Source of the DNA: Saccharomycodes ludwigii
Lineage: Eukaryota > Ascomycota > Saccharomycetes > Saccharomycodales > Saccharomycodaceae
Assembly (NCBI RefSeq): GCF_020623625.1
Contig: NC_060203.1
Location: 310,001-374,000 of the forward strand
DNA: 64,000 bases
Direction: 5' to 3'
Positions 55,426-64,000 of this stretch are shown here, in pieces. Each line of letters opens with the position of its first letter. Positions within the stretch are counted from its first letter, which is position 1. The notes below the pieces were generated by a model that had not been told where the DNA came from, did not search any database, and saw nothing but the letters and a program-made list of their open reading frames with translations. A program made the position numbers and the translations under genes.

Positions 55426-56114
55426 TATTTCTCTCTAGCAAGGTATTATTATATGGCGTATTTTCAAAATGAAAACTTTCCTTTATTTATTTTTCCTTTT
55501 CTTTTTTCTTTTTTTTTGTTTCCCTCTTTACTATTTTTATTGCTCCCCCTTCACCTTTTCCTTTCTGTTATTTATAAATATATAAAGAGGTTATGATGTT
55601 CGATCGAAAAAAAAACAAGCCTACACGCATTAAAAAATAACTGAAAACAATCCAAAGCTTTATTTTGCAACACCACCAAAAAAAAAAAACAAAAAACAAA
55701 ACTAAGCAAAGAAAAAGAAAAAAAACTAAGCAAAAAAAATAAAAAAACTAAGCAAAAAAAAATTAAAAAAAAACTACGCAGAAAAAAAAAAATTAGGAGG
55801 AAAAAAAAATGAAAAAAATAAGAAAAAAAATAAAATTAAAAAAAAAAATAACACAATTAAAAATGAAATCCGTAACTTTTTCTGTTTTCCGAAAAGTAAT
55901 CCAAAAATCACGTGCTTATAGAATAACTGTTAAATGCATGTGATTAACTGGCAGTCTATCATTCAATTACACATTCCACCTTTTCTAAAACATATACCAT
56001 TATATTCATTATATTCATCATATATATATATAGTACAACTTATATACATCGTCGAAAAAGGAAAAGAAAAAGGAAAGGAAAAAAAAAAGGAAAGGAAAAA
56101 AAAAATACACAAAA
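55426..56114. promoter_or_regulatory. VPS74 upstream region / UBP2 3' end
   Basis: A 689-bp spacer. 55640-55860 is extremely A-rich on the plus strand and includes four copies of ACTAAGC/ACTACGC (55701, 55725, 55747, 55773) spaced 22-26 bp apart. It ends in CTGTTTTCCGAAAAG and an E-box. A purine stretch (AAAGGAAAGGAAAAA, about 56056-56105) precedes the UBP2 stop. Confidence 0.45.
55907..55914. promoter_or_regulatory. CACGTG E-box (Cbf1/Pho4-type)
   Basis: ATCACGTG is a perfect Cbf1 (CDEI-like) or Pho4 core, 480 bp upstream of the VPS74 ATG. Which factor uses it is unknown. Confidence 0.4.
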
Positions 56115-59100
56115 TCACTCTTGTAAATTTATAATCCTTTTCAACGGTTCTATTTCTAATTCAAGATCTTCTTTGACATATACCAGAAAATAAGGTGTAG
56201 CAGTGTTGCCCTGAGTAAAATTAAAGACCTCAGATTCATCAACTTCAGTAACATTTTCATCGTTATATTTTCTCCATATGGCCCTAGTATCAGAACTCTT
56301 TTTTTCTTTAATATATACCCAATAATGACCATAACTAGCCTCTCCTCTATGAATAAACACAGCAAATAACGAATACCCATGTTTCCGGAAATTGTCCATC
56401 CCGTTAATATTAGAATCATCAAAAAAAGTATCCAATGTCATTTCCAATGCCTCAATTTCATTAACTATATTCTTACTTTGCAAATCCATAGTTTTAGCCA
56501 TTTCATTTAATGTAGTTATTGTGTGCTCCAAGTTATCCTCGTTCATCTCTAGCTCCTCCACTAATAAATCACTTTTTAAAAATTTACTGGTTTCTAGCAA
56601 CGCATCTTTAACGGTTAGCCCTACTTCATTTGTGTCACACAACTTTAACTTAGTTTCTTGCAATCTTTTCAATTTTTGTTTCAATTGGCCATATTGCAAT
56701 TTCAAATTGTTAAACGTGTCTTTATCACCCTCGCCATCTTGCTTATGCTCCATATATCTGTCCATATAGATCTTGTCTTTGAACGGAACAGCAGTAATGT
56801 TCTTATAAGGCATAAAGCGTTCTCTGTCATAATACACTCTTTGAATTTGGATTTGTAAAATATCTGGCAATTCTGTAATTACTACAACCCTTTTAACTTG
56901 ACCATATTCATCCATAGTTAAAAGTTCGTCATCTTGGAAATATGAATCCAAAGCGTCATATATATCTCTTGGTTTGTCACTTACATCTACCAAGAGAGAT
57001 AAAAACCTTTCAAACTTCTCACTAACGGGTTTATTATCCATATTATTAGTATTCTCTTCAGAACCAAGTTCTGTAGAAACTGGTACCAATGTTTGTTTAC
57101 TTTTACCATAAAATAGTTGCTTGATTAAATCATATTGCTCATCGTCTTGTTCCAATTTTAAAGGTTCACTGGCTGTTTCTAATTGAAAAAGAACATTTCC
57201 GATACACTCAGTAACATCCTGTTGTCTGCCCATCTCTAAAGCATTTTCCAATTGATCTGGACTAATTTTTGCAACAAGCGTGGTACAATCTTCTTCATCT
57301 TCAAATTCGACAGAGACATTGCTTGGGGCAAATGCTAGATATGCCAATTCCTTTTTGGGTGTACAACACTTGTACGGTGTGTGAATCATATCATCAAACA
57401 AATTACGCAACTGATACGTAAATTGTACAGATCTTTCCATTTCTTGTCTACTGACTTCTCTGCCACCAATTCTTCTTTTGGAAATGGTAACATTGGATAA
57501 CAAATCTTCTGTCGTTTTTTGGTAGTTAACAGTATAGTTTCTCAATGGGGATATGCTAAAATAATACTGTAATAACGAATTTAAATAGCAGGTGTTACCG
57601 ATATTGTTTAGTCCTGCTGGCCAATTCCCCGCGGGTAATAAACTTTCATCTATATTACCGGTTTCGATGAAATGTTCAAGCAATTTGGATTTTCTTTGAA
57701 TAGCAATTTTCAATAAATCTCTTCTTAATTTTATAAAATTGGCAGGCAAAACCAAATTCTCATCTCCATTCCATTTCCGATAAAAATGGTCCAGTATCGC
57801 ATTATCGGGATCCTCACTGTTGACACCAATTCTTTCTAATGCGTCATCATAGCTTATTTCATCAGTATTATAAAAAAGATTAAAATCGGGACATTGAGCA
57901 ATTAAAAAATTGAAAAGGGGCAAACTTCTCAAATAAAAAGCTAATGAATATATCGCTCTATCACAATCCAATTGCAACCCTGGTGCATCTGACACTTTAA
58001 TCAGATATGCTGTTTGAATAATATCAACATCCTTCATATTGGGTTCCAAATCTAGCGCGTAATACGCATCAATTATATTGTTATAAGGTTCATGGTTTAC
58101 AATGAATTTCAAAAATGAACTTTTCTTGAATTTGGCCAAAATATGTAGGGCATTTTTTAAATCCATTAACGAAACTTGGTGCTCATTATCACCCTTATAG
58201 AAAATAGATTGCTTGATATTTTCATAAATACGTAATATAGCATCATCTGTAATTTCTTGTGGTTTAACAATCTCCTGGGGATCTATTCCAAATGTAATCA
58301 AAGCGCCATCTAAGGCCTCTTTTCCCACTAAATCTAATGAACTACAGTATACAAACAATTGTTGATTATGTTTACAATTGGCTACATAGGTCAATGCATC
58401 ATAATATATCTCCATATTATCCGGGTCTAAGTTGCAACATGTCTGGTAATTTTTTATAATAGATTTGATATCGTAGTAATAATAGCATGACAAATCAATA
58501 AAATGATAATCAGTGTTATACTGCAATTGACTTTTCAATTGCTCGATAAATGAATATGTGTTGGAAATGTGTTGGTGCAGTAAATGATACCAGACCACCT
58601 GAGAGCTACTTAATTGAAAAATCTTGAAATAATGAGTATTTGAAGAAGCGGAATAAAATTGTTTCTGTGATAAATTGCCTATAACAATGATCTCAAGACA
58701 TTTCCTAGTAAAGCTGTCTCTTAAGAACCTAGTATCCAAATCATCCATATAGTTGATTAACAAGGGAGGTAAAAAATATTCATCTTCATTTTCCCTTTCA
58801 ATCGTGAAATTCAAATACTTAGTCAACAATTCAGGATCAATCTTAGTTATAACGGATTTGTTGTTACAGGGTATACACTTTCGTTCATTAATAATGGTAC
58901 CATCATTAGTAACATTGGATACATTAGTCACAGTGGTTTCCACCAATGGGCCCTTAATAATCTTGAAAAATGTGCTTAGGCACTGAACTTGAGTAGGAAC
59001 GGGCAGCAAATCAAAGGACTTAGAGGCACCATCTGGATCAGTGGTATCTTCTGTTTTGGTATATTTTTCCCCTTCTCCATGATGGTAATAATTTTTTATC

Positions 59101-59957
59101 CTGTTTTCAATTTTATCCAATTGAAATGTAGATAAAACATCCTCATTAAATTCGGGTCTTAAAATTTCAATCATGATGATTTTATTTGTCAATGGTGATA
59201 TATATATGGCAGAATCTGCTGTCTTTTCTTTATTTTCCATGTGGATATCCTGTTTATCGAATGGATGTAACTCATCATAACTTACTAAGTGAAAAGTGTC
59301 TACTCCGACATTATACCTCAGTTCCATTTGTTTTTTGCTTTTAATGGTAATTTTAACATGGTAAATCTCAAGGTCAACTATATCGTCTGGAGTATTTAAA
59401 TCCAACAAGTCCTCGTCTTCATATAAAACGGCCATGAAAACTGTTATTAGTGCGTCGTTTGGACAACTTTTAGAGGGATATTCATATTTGGTTTTCAAGG
59501 TCACCTGGTCCATTAAATGCAATAAGTTCGGCTCGTATTCCTTGAGTTGTAAATCGGTTCTTTCTCGAGAATATGCAATTGGTGGTTTCTGTAAAATACC
59601 GGTATCCTGGTTATTTATAAAGTATAAACTACAATAAATATCATCTAATAATCTATCTGATGTTTTGAATGGAAAATTTGTCTTGCATAAATTAGGGTAT
59701 AGATTTGTTTTCCCATCATCCAGTTTAATCTCAGTAATAGATGTTGTATCTTTTAAATTTTCGTCATTCGAATTTTTTTCAATGTTTTTGATGTTATCTG
59801 TAGGGCCTTGCGCCTGAGAGAACTCCTTATTAGTGGAAATATTAGCGTTCAGCTTTTCCAGATTGTCATCAGCAATATTTGATGTTGATAAAGAAGGAGA
59901 GGAAATGGAATCAGAGGAAGAAAAAGTGTTCAACTGAGAACTGTGTTGAATAGACAT
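56115..59957 (-). CDS. UBP2: UBP2, ubiquitin-specific protease
   Basis: The 1280-residue protein (S. cerevisiae Ubp2, 1272 aa) has a long helical N-terminal half. The USP catalytic domain has the Cys box GLNNIGNTCYLNSLLQYYFS (catalytic Cys790) and a QDVTECIGNVLFQLE block. The His box GYSLFAVFIHRGEASYGHYW has catalytic His1211. Ubp2 removes Lys63-linked ubiquitin chains, opposes Rsp5 through Rup1 and affects MVB sorting and mitochondrial dynamics. An insertion with coiled-coil character (about 1070-1190) lies between the boxes. It is divergent from FRQ1. In S. cerevisiae UBP2 (YOR124C) is followed by CAT5 (YOR125C), as here with FRQ1 interleaved. Confidence 0.96.
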   Translation of the reverse strand: MSIQHSSQLNTFSSSDSISSPSLSTSNIADDNLEKLNANISTNKEFSQAQGPTDNIKNIEKNSNDENLKDTTSITEIKLDDGKTNLYPNLCKTNFPFKTSDRLLDDIYCSLYFINNQDTGILQKPPIAYSRERTDLQLKEYEPNLLHLMDQVTLKTKYEYPSKSCPNDALITVFMAVLYEDEDLLDLNTPDDIVDLEIYHVKITIKSKKQMELRYNVGVDTFHLVSYDELHPFDKQDIHMENKEKTADSAIYISPLTNKIIMIEILRPEFNEDVLSTFQLDKIENRIKNYYHHGEGEKYTKTEDTTDPDGASKSFDLLPVPTQVQCLSTFFKIIKGPLVETTVTNVSNVTNDGTIINERKCIPCNNKSVITKIDPELLTKYLNFTIERENEDEYFLPPLLINYMDDLDTRFLRDSFTRKCLEIIVIGNLSQKQFYSASSNTHYFKIFQLSSSQVVWYHLLHQHISNTYSFIEQLKSQLQYNTDYHFIDLSCYYYYDIKSIIKNYQTCCNLDPDNMEIYYDALTYVANCKHNQQLFVYCSSLDLVGKEALDGALITFGIDPQEIVKPQEITDDAILRIYENIKQSIFYKGDNEHQVSLMDLKNALHILAKFKKSSFLKFIVNHEPYNNIIDAYYALDLEPNMKDVDIIQTAYLIKVSDAPGLQLDCDRAIYSLAFYLRSLPLFNFLIAQCPDFNLFYNTDEISYDDALERIGVNSEDPDNAILDHFYRKWNGDENLVLPANFIKLRRDLLKIAIQRKSKLLEHFIETGNIDESLLPAGNWPAGLNNIGNTCYLNSLLQYYFSISPLRNYTVNYQKTTEDLLSNVTISKRRIGGREVSRQEMERSVQFTYQLRNLFDDMIHTPYKCCTPKKELAYLAFAPSNVSVEFEDEEDCTTLVAKISPDQLENALEMGRQQDVTECIGNVLFQLETASEPLKLEQDDEQYDLIKQLFYGKSKQTLVPVSTELGSEENTNNMDNKPVSEKFERFLSLLVDVSDKPRDIYDALDSYFQDDELLTMDEYGQVKRVVVITELPDILQIQIQRVYYDRERFMPYKNITAVPFKDKIYMDRYMEHKQDGEGDKDTFNNLKLQYGQLKQKLKRLQETKLKLCDTNEVGLTVKDALLETSKFLKSDLLVEELEMNEDNLEHTITTLNEMAKTMDLQSKNIVNEIEALEMTLDTFFDDSNINGMDNFRKHGYSLFAVFIHRGEASYGHYWVYIKEKKSSDTRAIWRKYNDENVTEVDESEVFNFTQGNTATPYFLVYVKEDLELEIEPLKRIINLQE

Positions 59958-61002
59958 TGGTGTTTTAAATACACTTTTTATTACAATATGTGTAAGTGTG
60001 TTGAGAGGGGGGGAGGGGAAATTGATTGTGGCGTTTAAGTCCCTTATTGTATGAGTTGTGAAATATTATATTTTAAAAACAATAGTAGTGTAGTGGAAAT
60101 ATTTTAGATAATTAGAAATTTTAATTGCAAAGTTGAAATTATCTGTTACTTATAAATAAATAAAAATAAAGGAAGCTTATTGTTGTTAGATCTAATCAGT
60201 TCAAGTAGTAAAATTTGCCTCCTTTTATATTTTTGTTTGTCCTTAATTTTTTTTTTTTTTTTTTGCTGTTGTATATTATTTTTGCAATAAATAAATGTCT
60301 TTTTTACATGTAAAATGAAAAAGAAAAGAAAAATAAAATAAAAATATCGCACGCGCAATAAGCTTCTTTTTTTTTTTTTTTTATTTTTTTTTTTTACATA
60401 AAAACATTTTATTAATTAAAGGAAAAGATGAATGGGACTCAGCATGAGTTAATAGTCAATAGTATCAAACTTTTGTTTATCTCAAATATTATATATATAT
60501 TTATATCTCTTAATGGTGGCTGTGTAAAAATTACTTCATGTTACATTTAGCGTAAAAGTGTTTGTTGTCGGACCTTTTCAGTAGGACCTTTTCAGTAAGT
60601 CCTTTTCAGTAAGTCCTTTGGCATCGGAAAACAACAAATAATGAAAAACAAGGCTGAATAAAAAAGGGATCTTGAAAATAATACATCAAAAAAAGGAAAA
60701 TGGAAAAAGGAAGAAAAAAAAAAATATCTCTTTAAAAGCGCACATTTTATCCAAAATTTACATCTTTTTTACTTGTTCTCTTATATAACAGGCTGCCTCT
60801 ACTTAAACTTATTAAGCTAATAGCACAACCATTTGTATTCATTCAGTCCCAAATAAATTTATAGGTTAAACGTATATATATATATATATATATATATTAT
60901 AAGTTAACGTGAATTAAAGAAATAAAGAAGGGAAGAGGCAAATAAAACAAAATCGATTTAATTTAATTTAATTTTACTAAAATCAAATAGAAAAAAAAAA
61001 AT
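59958..61002. promoter_or_regulatory. Divergent UBP2/FRQ1 promoter region
   Basis: A 1045-bp spacer, the longest gene-free promoter in the window. It contains a G-rich patch GAGAGGGGGGGAGGGG (60003-60018), T/A tracts (60247-60264, 60367-60397), the tandem repeat at 60570-60621, a (TA)13 run (about 60871-60897) and an A tract before FRQ1. No gene is supported. Confidence 0.5.
60570..60621 (+). repeat. 14-bp tandem repeat with CGGAC/AGTCC heads
   Basis: GGACCTTTTCAGTA (60570-60583), the same again (60584-60597), AGTCCTTTTCAGTA (60598-60611) and a partial AGTCCTTTGGC (60612-60622). The first unit is preceded by TC, forming TCGGAC at 60568-60573, and CATCGGAAAAC follows the array. It may be a cluster of regulatory sites about 400 bp from either gene-start side. 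Confidence 0.7.
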
Positions 61003-61575
61003 ATGGGTAAAGCTGCTTCCAAACTAACAAACGATGACATTGAATCTTTGAGAAGTGAAACATATTTTGACCGTAGAGAGATTAAACAATGGCATAAGGG
61101 ATTTTTAAGAGACTGTCCACAAGGGTTATTAACCAGAGAAGAATTTGTGAAAATCTATAAACAATTTTTTCCTTTTGGTAGTCCAGAGGAATTTGCAAAC
61201 CATGTATTCGATGTTTTTGACAAAGATAAGAATGATAGCATTGATTTTAGAGAATTTGTTACTGCCTTGAGTATAACTTCCAGGGGCAGTCTTGAAGAAA
61301 AGCTAGCTTGGGCTTTTAAACTATATGACATAAACCATGATGGGAAAATTACATACGATGAAATGTTAACTATTGTGACGAGTATATATAAGATGATCGG
61401 AAGTATGGTCAAGTTAAATGAAGATGAAGCTACTCCTGAGTTAAGGGTTAGGAAAATATTTAAAATAATGGATAAAAATGAAGACGGATTTATAACATTG
61501 GATGAGTTTAAAGAAGGTAGTAAAGTTGATCCCTCTATACTAAGTGCATTGAACTTATACGATGGGTTGGTATGA
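61003..61575 (+). CDS. FRQ1: FRQ1, frequenin/NCS-1 calcium sensor
   Basis: The 190-residue protein is identical in length to S. cerevisiae Frq1. It begins MGKAASKL with an N-myristoylation Gly2. A degenerate first EF hand ([17 protein letters not shown]) is followed by three canonical calcium loops: [32 protein letters not shown] and [16 protein letters not shown]. Frq1 binds and activates the PI 4-kinase Pik1 at the Golgi. The PI4P made there is the ligand of Vps74, encoded two genes upstream. The order VPS74-FRQ1-PHO92 equals YDR372C-YDR373W-YDR374C, with UBP2 and CAT5 of the sister block interleaved. Confidence 0.97.
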   Translation: MGKAASKLTNDDIESLRSETYFDRREIKQWHKGFLRDCPQGLLTREEFVKIYKQFFPFGSPEEFANHVFDVFDKDKNDSIDFREFVTALSITSRGSLEEKLAWAFKLYDINHDGKITYDEMLTIVTSIYKMIGSMVKLNEDEATPELRVRKIFKIMDKNEDGFITLDEFKEGSKVDPSILSALNLYDGLV

Positions 61576-61918
61576 CTATTATAAGTTTTTATTTTATTTT
61601 ATTTTAATTTTTTTTCTGTATTTGGTTTCATTTTTACATTTTAACTTTTTTTGGTAGATGTGTAGAGCATAATGTTAACCATCAGTGTGTTAAATTGTCT
61701 CCCTTCCTATATTATTTGTTATATATATATATATATATATTGTTATTATTATTTTTGTTGTTTTTTTTTTTTTTTTGTTTTGGTGTAAGACAATAATAGA
61801 AGAAATAGATTTACCAAACTGTATATTGTTAGCGTGTAAGAAAAGAAATAAAAGAAAAAAGTTTAGCCTAAATGTGGCACATCAAACATATAAGCGTTTA
61901 TCTAACGTTAAGTATATA
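61576..61918. other. Convergent FRQ1/CAT5 3' spacer
   Basis: 343 bp between two 3' ends, with a (TA) repeat (about 61721-61740), a T tract (61760-61775) and AT-rich 3'-end signals. No gene is recognised. Confidence 0.4.
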
Positions 61919-62656
61919 TCATACCCTTTCTGCCGTCCAAATAGCCACTCGGCATATAGTCTTGATGCCTTCAGTTAACAACATATAGGGAACAGCCTTG
62001 TGGGAATCATACTTAATAGCGGTATCTAAATGTTCTAATTCATCATCTCTGAATTCTCTAATAGTTTCAATCAATTCTTTTACTTCAACACTTTTACCAC
62101 TAACTTTAGATCCATCTAACTTTTCCACCTCAAATTCTGTGTTCAGGGCTCTTAACTGATCATTATAGTGACCACCAATCACAGTTTCAACAGCCTCCGT
62201 ACAAGCCATGGCTGCTTGTGGACTTATTAAGGCAGTTCCAGCACCCATAGCAAAGGCGCCAATTTTCCATAGTGGAGTAAATAAAGATGGTCTAACATTA
62301 TGTTTGACTTGTAAATTGTTGAAGGTGTTATGATGATGTATTTCCTGATCCCACATGTGTTGTATAACGGGTTTTAAATGGGGGGTTTTGTTGGCTAACA
62401 CCCAATATTGGCCTGCATATATATAATCTGCACCCAATTCACCAGCCTGATCGACTCTTATAACTCTATCCAAATAAGCTCTTTGTGCACCACTCAATGG
62501 TTTGTATTGTGACGAAATAGGTACTTGATTGTCATTAGTTTCAGCAGCCGATTCGTTAAACGTAGCAGTAGTTGTTTTTAATGGGGAAAGAACAGAAAAT
62601 GAACGCTTTTTCAATGCTGAAACTAGTGGTGATAGTATCGCTTGATTTTTTATCAT
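61919..62656 (-). CDS. CAT5: CAT5/COQ7, 5-demethoxyubiquinone hydroxylase
   Basis: The 245-residue protein (S. cerevisiae Cat5/Coq7, 233 aa) starts with an Arg/Ser/Thr-rich mitochondrial presequence (about 1-40). The di-iron carboxylate fold follows. Iron ligands can be placed in VDQAGELGADYIYAGQYW (Glu), WDQEIHHHN (ExxH), MACTEAVETVIGGHYND (Glu) and FRDDELEHLDTA (ExxH). It hydroxylates demethoxy-Q in the penultimate step of ubiquinone synthesis within the CoQ synthome at the inner membrane. The start is the first ATG, giving MIKNQAILSPLV. Neighbour UBP2 matches YOR124C-YOR125C. Confidence 0.97.
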   Translation of the reverse strand: MIKNQAILSPLVSALKKRSFSVLSPLKTTTATFNESAAETNDNQVPISSQYKPLSGAQRAYLDRVIRVDQAGELGADYIYAGQYWVLANKTPHLKPVIQHMWDQEIHHHNTFNNLQVKHNVRPSLFTPLWKIGAFAMGAGTALISPQAAMACTEAVETVIGGHYNDQLRALNTEFEVEKLDGSKVSGKSVEVKELIETIREFRDDELEHLDTAIKYDSHKAVPYMLLTEGIKTICRVAIWTAERV

Positions 62657-63048
62657 GATTTGTGTATATTCTAAAATATTTTGTATTTAATAATTGAATT
62701 TTTCAGTTTGTAATATTTTGCAGCTTAAAATATATTTGTATGTGAGAAATAATCTCTATTATAACAACGAATAAAGCAAAAAGCAGAGAAAAATGAATAT
62801 AAAAATAAAAATAAAATCACGAAACTGTATGTTTTCCTGTTTATATATTTTGTACTAAAAAAAAAAAAAAAAAGTAAAATAAAATGCAGAATGGGAAACT
62901 TATTTTACCTGCATCAATTTCTGAATGCTGAAAAAAGTAGACCCATTTTTTTTTGAAAAAAAAAAATAAATACGAAATTAAACAGAAATCTATTTGCACC
63001 TAAAATATCACTGATGACAATAGTTCCTAGTGATTGATAAAATAAAAA
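62657..63048. promoter_or_regulatory. CAT5 upstream region / PHO92 3' end
   Basis: A 392-bp spacer with an A tract (about 62859-62873) and an inverted pair of T and A runs (62947-62954, 62958-62967). No recognisable carbon-source or Hap element was seen. Confidence 0.35.
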
Positions 63049-64000
63049 TTATCCCTGATATTCCATTAAGAACGAGGTTAGTTGATTATTTGTATAATTC
63101 TCAAAAATCGTTATCATGCTTGTGGCTATATCAGGAGGAACCTCTTGTGTGTCTCTGCTATTGGTTACGGGTTTACCTTGATTTTCCTTTATAACTAAAT
63201 GCCTAAACATTCTGTTAGGAATATCTTTAACGTATATCCATTCAATATCAAATTCCCCTGGCCACCTGTTTTTGTTACTCCACACATCATCTTTGCACAT
63301 TCTTAGGTCACTCTTCATTTCAGCGACACCGCAAAATTTTCCTGATGCATTTACTGAATAAAATAGAAATACTCTATTCTTTCCATTTTGATATGCCTTG
63401 GACAATCTCTTATTACCTAATTGGGTAGAAGACCAAATATTATGTTTATATGAAGCGATTATATCAGCAAGGTCAAAAGATTTTATGACAAAGCATTTGG
63501 CACCAAAAATTTTTAGCTTTTGCTTTGGCGTCTTGAATAACGACCATTTATTATGCAAATAGTCAGTGGTGCCATTCTTTGAATAAGCTGAATGATATGA
63601 ATCATTTATATCTGAGGAGACTGGAACTATCAAGCCCTCTATATGTGGGCTTTTTATAGTGGTATCACTAGTATTAGTTGTTGTTCTACTCAAATTGGCG
63701 CAATCAAATAAACTTTCCTCAATAGTAAGATTATTTGTCCTTGGAGAAATTTCAGGATAATAACAACGGTGTAAATGATTATTATAATAATCATAATGAA
63801 TATTGTTATCATTAAAGTTTAAGTTCATATTCGTCTGTTGAGCATTACTAACATTTTCCTTGCAATCAGTAAGAGTATTTATGGTATATTTGGGATTATT
63901 ACCACTGTTATGCCCAGAGAACATTTGAAAACTGGTTTCATTGTTGGTATCACAATTATTAATCAGCTGAATGGTGTTTTTATTCTTTTGATAGTTTGCA
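63049..64000 (-). CDS. PHO92: PHO92/MRB1, YTH-domain m6A reader (possibly partial at right edge)
   Basis: The first in-frame ATG inside the window (63924) gives 291 residues, but the frame stays open for 25 further codons to the right edge, so the true start may lie outside. The N-terminus is Asn-rich and disordered. The C-terminal YTH domain (about residues 140-285 from the internal Met) has AKCFVIKSFDLADIIASY and NIWSSTQLGNKRL. The aromatic-cage regions VWSNKNRWPGEFDIEW and DIPNRMFRHLVIKENQGKPV follow. Pho92 (S. cerevisiae 306 aa) binds m6A mRNA during meiosis and promotes decay or translation of targets, including PHO4. Position next to FRQ1 matches YDR373W-YDR374C. Confidence 0.9.
   Translation of the reverse strand, partial: ANYQKNKNTIQLINNCDTNNETSFQMFSGHNSGNNPKYTINTLTDCKENVSNAQQTNMNLNFNDNNIHYDYYNNHLHRCYYPEISPRTNNLTIEESLFDCANLSRTTTNTSDTTIKSPHIEGLIVPVSSDINDSYHSAYSKNGTTDYLHNKWSLFKTPKQKLKIFGAKCFVIKSFDLADIIASYKHNIWSSTQLGNKRLSKAYQNGKNRVFLFYSVNASGKFCGVAEMKSDLRMCKDDVWSNKNRWPGEFDIEWIYVKDIPNRMFRHLVIKENQGKPVTNSRDTQEVPPDIATSMITIFENYTNNQLTSFLMEYQG

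Noticed and set aside
55878-55914. Possible point centromere (TTTTCCGAAAA plus ATCACGTG)
   Set aside because: In Saccharomycetaceae centromeres CDEI and CDEIII flank an 80-160 bp AT-rich CDEII. Here the two motifs are only about 10 bp apart on the same side of the AT-rich field, and no second CDEI lies on the other side. The block is not centromeric in the known ancestral order.
63001-63040. TGATGA box suggesting a C/D snoRNA before PHO92
   Set aside because: No D box CTGA with terminal stem at a suitable distance.

Overview
This window is a compact, nearly intron-free, AT-rich yeast nuclear segment (order Saccharomycetales, standard code assumed). About 27 protein genes recognisable from Saccharomyces cerevisiae are packed on both strands between poly(A)/poly(T)-rich intergenic spacers. 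The gene order interleaves S. cerevisiae chromosome IV genes (EAF1, BCP1, TFC6, ESC2, SEM1, CDC40, ESF1, KEI1, XRS2, CTS2, VPS74, FRQ1, PHO92) with genes from its sister regions on VIII (CTM1, ERP5, UBA4, YHR112C, APE4) and XV (RPO31, RPT5, RTC5, RIO1, GCY1, PFY1, LEO1, UBP2, CAT5). That is the pattern expected of a lineage that did not undergo the yeast whole-genome duplication. The very low GC and lack of introns (even in PFY1 and KEI1) would fit a Saccharomycodaceae-type yeast such as Saccharomycodes, but the species call is an inference.

Layout. 1-34.5 kb: chromatin (EAF1, ESC2), ribosome biogenesis (BCP1, ESF1, RIO1), Pol III machinery (TFC6, RPO31), proteasome (SEM1, RPT5), secretion and glycosylation (ERP5, a KTR mannosyltransferase, KEI1), tRNA thiolation/urmylation (UBA4), a protein methyltransferase (CTM1), splicing (CDC40), amino-acid and peptide enzymes (YHR112C-like, APE4) and RTC5. 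35.08-41.55 kb: a stacked array of Ty3/gypsy-family LTR retrotransposon insertions directly in front of a tRNA-Leu(UAA) gene: two solo LTRs followed by one full-length element, all separated by the same 5-bp target sequence. 42-64 kb: GCY1/YPR1-type aldo-keto reductase, XRS2, SAM50, a YCII-domain protein, PFY1, LEO1, CTS2, VPS74, UBP2, FRQ1, CAT5/COQ7 and PHO92. EAF1 (left edge) and PHO92 (right edge) run off the window.

The genes are single-cistron housekeeping units with no operon logic. What stands out is: the serial retrotransposon insertions at one Pol III start site; a CGGAC/GTCCG motif that recurs in about half of the promoters; Rpn4/PACE-like sites at the same distance upstream of both proteasome genes; and several local repeat structures in promoters. 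I saw no clear candidate for an entirely new multi-gene system. No rRNA, CRISPR or centromere could be supported.
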